Shown here one piece after another: positions 61,404 to 64,000 of a stretch of DNA of 64,000 bases; position 1 is the stretch's first letter, and each line of letters starts with the position of its first letter. The notes below the pieces were generated by a model that was not told the origin of the DNA, searched no databases, and saw only the letters and a list, made by a program, of their open reading frames with translations. Made by a program: the position numbers and the translations under genes. Source of the DNA: Burkholderia sp. L27(2015) (GTDB lineage Bacteria > Pseudomonadota > Gammaproteobacteria > Burkholderiales > Burkholderiaceae); NCBI RefSeq assembly GCF_009765705.1, contig NZ_LMUX01000020.1, forward strand, positions 1 through 64,000, in the 5' to 3' direction.

Positions 61404-61504
61404 ACCATGCCGCAAAAATGGCTGCGACCACGGGGTCAAAAGCCTAGCCGCGAGCTTATCGCGGCGTGATCCAGGGGGTAACCCCAATTAAATGCCACCG
61501 ACAT

Positions 61505-61578
61505 ATTGCATACAATGAATGCGAAATATCCCGCTTAAGGCGCGATATCACGCTGTTTTCGAAATCGTTGCATACAAT
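61505..61578. promoter_or_regulatory. Two GntR-type operators TTGCATACAAT
   Basis: ATTGCATACAAT (61505-61516) and TTGCATACAAT (61568-61578) are copies of an almost symmetric FadR/GntR-type site (compare TTGTATACAA), 62 bp apart. The second overlaps the start codon of the adjacent GntR gene. Confidence 0.7.
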
Positions 61579-62272
61579 GTGTGGCTCATCCTTGAATCTA
61601 GACACGCTGCCAAAATCCGACGATCACGTCTATGCCGCGATCAAACAGGCGATTGCGACTATGCAATATGCGCCCGGCGAATTTATCCGCGAGGAGCAAT
61701 TGGCGCGGGCCCTGGGCGTGAGCCGTACGCCGGTGCGCGAAGCGTTTCGCCGCCTGGGCGCCGAAGGCTGGCTGGAAATCAAACGCAATCAAGGCGTACG
61801 GGTAACGACGTGGTCGATCCAGGACGTGGAAGAAATTTTCGAAGCGCGTGCGCTGATCGAGCCGTATTTGGTAGGCCGTGCCGTTGCACGTATCAGCGCC
61901 GACAATCTCACGCAACTCAAGGCCTTGGCGTTGGAGATGCAACGCGTGGTGCGTCTTGAGCAAGACCACGCCACGCTCGACTTATGGTTCGAAGCGAACC
62001 GTGAATTTCACCAAATCCTCACGTCGGCCTGCGGCAATGCGCGCTTGAATCAGTTGCTGAATCTGATGAAGGAGGTGCCCTTGATCAAGTGGACCTTCAA
62101 TAACTACAAAGATAGCGACAGAGAACTCAGCGTGCTGCAGCACTTGGAGATGGTCGACGCGATCGAGCAACGCGACGCGGCGTGGGCCGAAGCGATCATG
62201 AGGTCGCATATTCTGCGCGCCCATCGCAGCGTAATCAGTAAATTAAAGCTGGCAACCGAGTTGGCAAACTAA
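61577..62272 (+). CDS. GntR/FadR-family regulator with FCD domain
   Basis: 231 residues from ATG (MCGSSLNLDTLPKSDDHVYA). HTH: IKQAIATMQYAPGEFIREEQ, LARALGVSRTPVREAFRRLG; FCD domain about 95-220 with carboxylate-sensor histidines (FHQILTSACGNARL). No Shine-Dalgarno is visible and the upstream operator overlaps the ATG, so it may be leaderless and tightly autorepressed; the frame is also open 37 codons further upstream. It precedes an MFS gene and a PEP-mutase/isocitrate-lyase family gene on the same strand and probably regulates them. Confidence 0.87.
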   Translation: MCGSSLNLDTLPKSDDHVYAAIKQAIATMQYAPGEFIREEQLARALGVSRTPVREAFRRLGAEGWLEIKRNQGVRVTTWSIQDVEEIFEARALIEPYLVGRAVARISADNLTQLKALALEMQRVVRLEQDHATLDLWFEANREFHQILTSACGNARLNQLLNLMKEVPLIKWTFNNYKDSDRELSVLQHLEMVDAIEQRDAAWAEAIMRSHILRAHRSVISKLKLATELAN

Positions 62273-62292
62273 GTTTTCAACTTGATTGCCGA

Positions 62293-62316
62293 CGAAGGCG
62301 GCAACGAAGGCGGCAA
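62293..62316. repeat. Tandem duplication, 12 bp x 2, with degenerate further copies
   Basis: CGAAGGCGGCAA repeated exactly; related AATAAGGCGGC continues to about 62340. Confidence 0.8.
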
Positions 62317-62377
62317 ATAAGACAGTAAATAAGGCGGCTACCTAAAGCCGCAAATGATAAAAAAAGGAGACAACACA

Positions 62378-63724
62378 GTGCTGAAAACCGTGAATGCGGG
62401 CGCGCGTCTGGACCGATTGCCCACTTCGGCGTTTCATCGTCGCATCCTCTGGTTGATCGGAGGCGGGATGTTCCTCGATTCCTTCGACATCTATCTTGCC
62501 GGCGGGGTGCTGGGCGCCTTGACGCGCAGTGGCTGGTCGAATATTCAGCTCAACGCGAACTTCCTCACGGCCACCTTCGTCGGCATGCTGATCGGCGCAC
62601 TGACGGCGGGCGTGCTCGGCGACGCCAAAGGCCGCAAGTTTACCTATCAATTCAACTTGGCCATTTTTGGCGTGGCGTCGCTGGCGGGGGCCGTTGCACC
62701 CAGCATGAACTGGCTGATCGTATGCCGGTTTTTCATGGGGCTCGGGCTGGGCGCCGAGATCGTGGTCGGCTACGGCTCGCTGGGCGAGTTCATTCCACCG
62801 GCAGTGCGCGGCAAGTGGTCTGCCTATTTGTCGCTGATCACCAATTCCGCCTTGTTTTTCTCAACCTTGCTCGGCTACCTGATTATCCCGACGATAGGCT
62901 GGCGGCCGATGTTTGCCGTGGTCGGTGCGGGCGCGCTGATCGTCTGGGTCGTGCGCAAGAAGATGCCGGAATCGCCGCGCTGGCTGGAATCGAAGGGACG
63001 CTTGCAAGAGGCCGAACAAATTTTGGCCGCGATCGAGGCCGAGACGGTCGCGGGTGGGCAGGCGTTGCCGCCGGTTGTGGTGCCGCCGCCTGTCGTGCCG
63101 AAGACCACCACGCTATTGAACTTGTTCGCGCCGCCTTTGCTGCGCCGCACGTTCCTGGGCGTGTGCGTGCAAGTGTGCATCAACATTGTGATCTACGGTT
63201 TTATCGTCTGGGTGCCGACCTTTCTCGTGCGGCAGGGGTTTGGGCTGGCGTCCTCGCTAGGCTATACCACGCTGATGTCGCTGGGCGGGCCGGCCGGCGC
63301 GCTGCTGGGCGTGTTGCTGGCAGACAGGATCGGCCGCAAGAACGGGCTGATCGTCGTGTCCTTCATCGCCGCGGTGGTGGGCTTTCTTTACAGCCATTCG
63401 CATTCGGTGGAAATGGCGACGGCGCTCGGTTTCGTGCTATTCACCCTGACGTATCTGCTGGTGGCGCTGGGGATCGCCACTTACGTTCCCGAGTTGTTCC
63501 CGACCGAAAACCGGTTGCGCGGCAACGGCGTTGCCGGTGCGGCTGGCCGGATCGCCGGCATCTTCGCGCCGCAGGTGGTGGTCGCCATGTATGCATTAGG
63601 CGGCATCCAGGACGTGCTCTCGGTCATCGTCGGCGCCATGGTGGTGCTGGTCGTCGCGCTGGTGGCGTTTGGCCTAGAAACCAATCAGCGTTCCCTTGAA
63701 GAAATTGGCCAAACCCAAGATTGA
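62378..63724 (+). CDS. MFS transporter of the sugar/carboxylate:H+ symporter type
   Basis: 448 residues starting at GTG after AAAAGGAGAC; an ATG eight codons upstream would place the Shine-Dalgarno inside the gene. About 12 helices; helix 1 has FLDSFDIYLAGGVLGAL, loop GVLGDAKGRKF, VCRFFMGLGLGAEIVVGYGS, and a second loop LLADRIGRKNG. A Pro/Val-rich hydrophilic loop (about 230-250) joins the halves. Substrate unknown; the GntR gene upstream and the C3/C4-acid lyase downstream suggest a carboxylic acid. Confidence 0.85.
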   Translation: MLKTVNAGARLDRLPTSAFHRRILWLIGGGMFLDSFDIYLAGGVLGALTRSGWSNIQLNANFLTATFVGMLIGALTAGVLGDAKGRKFTYQFNLAIFGVASLAGAVAPSMNWLIVCRFFMGLGLGAEIVVGYGSLGEFIPPAVRGKWSAYLSLITNSALFFSTLLGYLIIPTIGWRPMFAVVGAGALIVWVVRKKMPESPRWLESKGRLQEAEQILAAIEAETVAGGQALPPVVVPPPVVPKTTTLLNLFAPPLLRRTFLGVCVQVCINIVIYGFIVWVPTFLVRQGFGLASSLGYTTLMSLGGPAGALLGVLLADRIGRKNGLIVVSFIAAVVGFLYSHSHSVEMATALGFVLFTLTYLLVALGIATYVPELFPTENRLRGNGVAGAAGRIAGIFAPQVVVAMYALGGIQDVLSVIVGAMVVLVVALVAFGLETNQRSLEEIGQTQD

Positions 63725-63744
63725 TACCGACTACGGAAGACATC

Positions 63745-64000
63745 ATGACTCAAACCCAACGTTCGATCCTCAAGCAAAAGCTCGCCGGTAAAGAAATCGT
63801 CGTGGCGCCCGGCATCTTCGACATGATCTCGGTACGCCTGGCCGACCGAATGGGCTTCGACAGCCTCTATATGACCGGCTATGGCACGGTGGCGTCCTAC
63901 CTGGGCGAGGCCGACGCAGGGCTGGCGACCTACACGGATATGGTGAATCGCGTGAGCGCTTTTTGCGGCGCGAGCAAGACGCCGATTATTTGCGATGGCG
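63745..64000 (+). CDS. Isocitrate lyase/PEP mutase-family protein (5' part, runs off the right edge)
   Basis: First 85 codons only. MTQTQRSILKQKLAGKEIVV, APGIFDMISVRLADRMGFDS, LYMTGYGTVASYLGEADAGL, then TYTDMVNRV and KTPIICDG match the N-terminal half of the barrel in 2-methylisocitrate lyase, oxaloacetate decarboxylase and carboxyvinyl-carboxyphosphonate phosphorylmutase-like proteins. The catalytic loop lies beyond the window, so the reaction cannot be chosen. It follows the MFS gene by 20 bp and is probably co-transcribed. Confidence 0.82.
   Translation, partial: MTQTQRSILKQKLAGKEIVVAPGIFDMISVRLADRMGFDSLYMTGYGTVASYLGEADAGLATYTDMVNRVSAFCGASKTPIICDG

Noticed and set aside
61366-61465. preQ1-I riboswitch before the queuosine-precursor transporter
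   Set aside because: No match to the consensus C-rich loop and A-rich tail; only a simple stem over the ribosome site is visible.

Overview
The window looks like a chromosomal segment of a high-GC betaproteobacterium, most likely a Burkholderiaceae member (Burkholderia/Paraburkholderia/Caballeronia type). The basis is the gene order thrS-infC-rpmI-rplT-pheS-pheT-ihfA-merR, an IHF-alpha with an N-terminal extension of about 38 residues, and many LysR, GntR, MFS and CoA-transferase genes. No rRNA or species marker is present, so genus is not settled.

Layout. 0-3 kb: tail of a cupin gene, an alpha/beta hydrolase and an MFS carboxylate transporter, with the probable remnant of an acetamidase gene. 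3-8 kb: a perfect sigma-54 promoter precedes a deacetylase-like gene, a periplasmic binding protein, a fused ABC permease/ATPase and a MetX-like hydrolase. 8-15 kb: a K+ channel, an FAD hydroxylase, a sigma-54 activator, and a GntP permease with 3-oxoacid CoA-transferase subunits behind a second sigma-54-type promoter. 15-27.5 kb: conserved core (hydrolase, RidA, RelA, tRNA-Val, thrS to merR, tRNA-Pro). 27.5-34 kb: an accessory stretch after tRNA-Pro with a perfect 4 x 16 bp repeat, two paralogous unknown genes flanking a HicA/HicB pair, a pair of inverted DnaA boxes, a GhoS-like gene followed by a small membrane protein, an ECF sigma/anti-sigma pair and a gene broken by an in-frame TGA.

34-55 kb is a large oxalate and glyoxylate catabolic region: LysR, OxlT-like transporter, LysR, PanE-like reductase (candidate oxalyl-CoA reductase), small membrane protein + GntR, oxc, frc, a PAS protein, a second frc, an FAH-family enzyme, an orphan nuoM, then pyk-glxR-hyi-gcl with a divergent LysR. 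Oxalate would be imported by OxlT, activated by Frc, and either decarboxylated by Oxc (energy, formate) or reduced to glyoxylate. Glyoxylate is then condensed by Gcl, isomerised by Hyi and reduced by GlxR to glycerate. Four copies of an AT-rich motif lie upstream of the reductase, the GntR unit and oxc, suggesting one regulon. 55-64 kb: TauD-type dioxygenase, Pit phosphate transporter, citrate-type MFS, queuosine-precursor transporter, GntR, MFS and the start of a PEP-mutase/isocitrate-lyase family gene.

A window-wide peculiarity is that a large share of the intergenic gaps carry a short tandem duplication (10-23 bp unit, 2-6 copies), each with a different unit sequence. The most system-like candidates for follow-up are the GhoS-like/membrane-protein pair, the HicA/HicB pair with its paralogous flanking genes, and the oxalate regulon with its PAS protein and PanE-like reductase.
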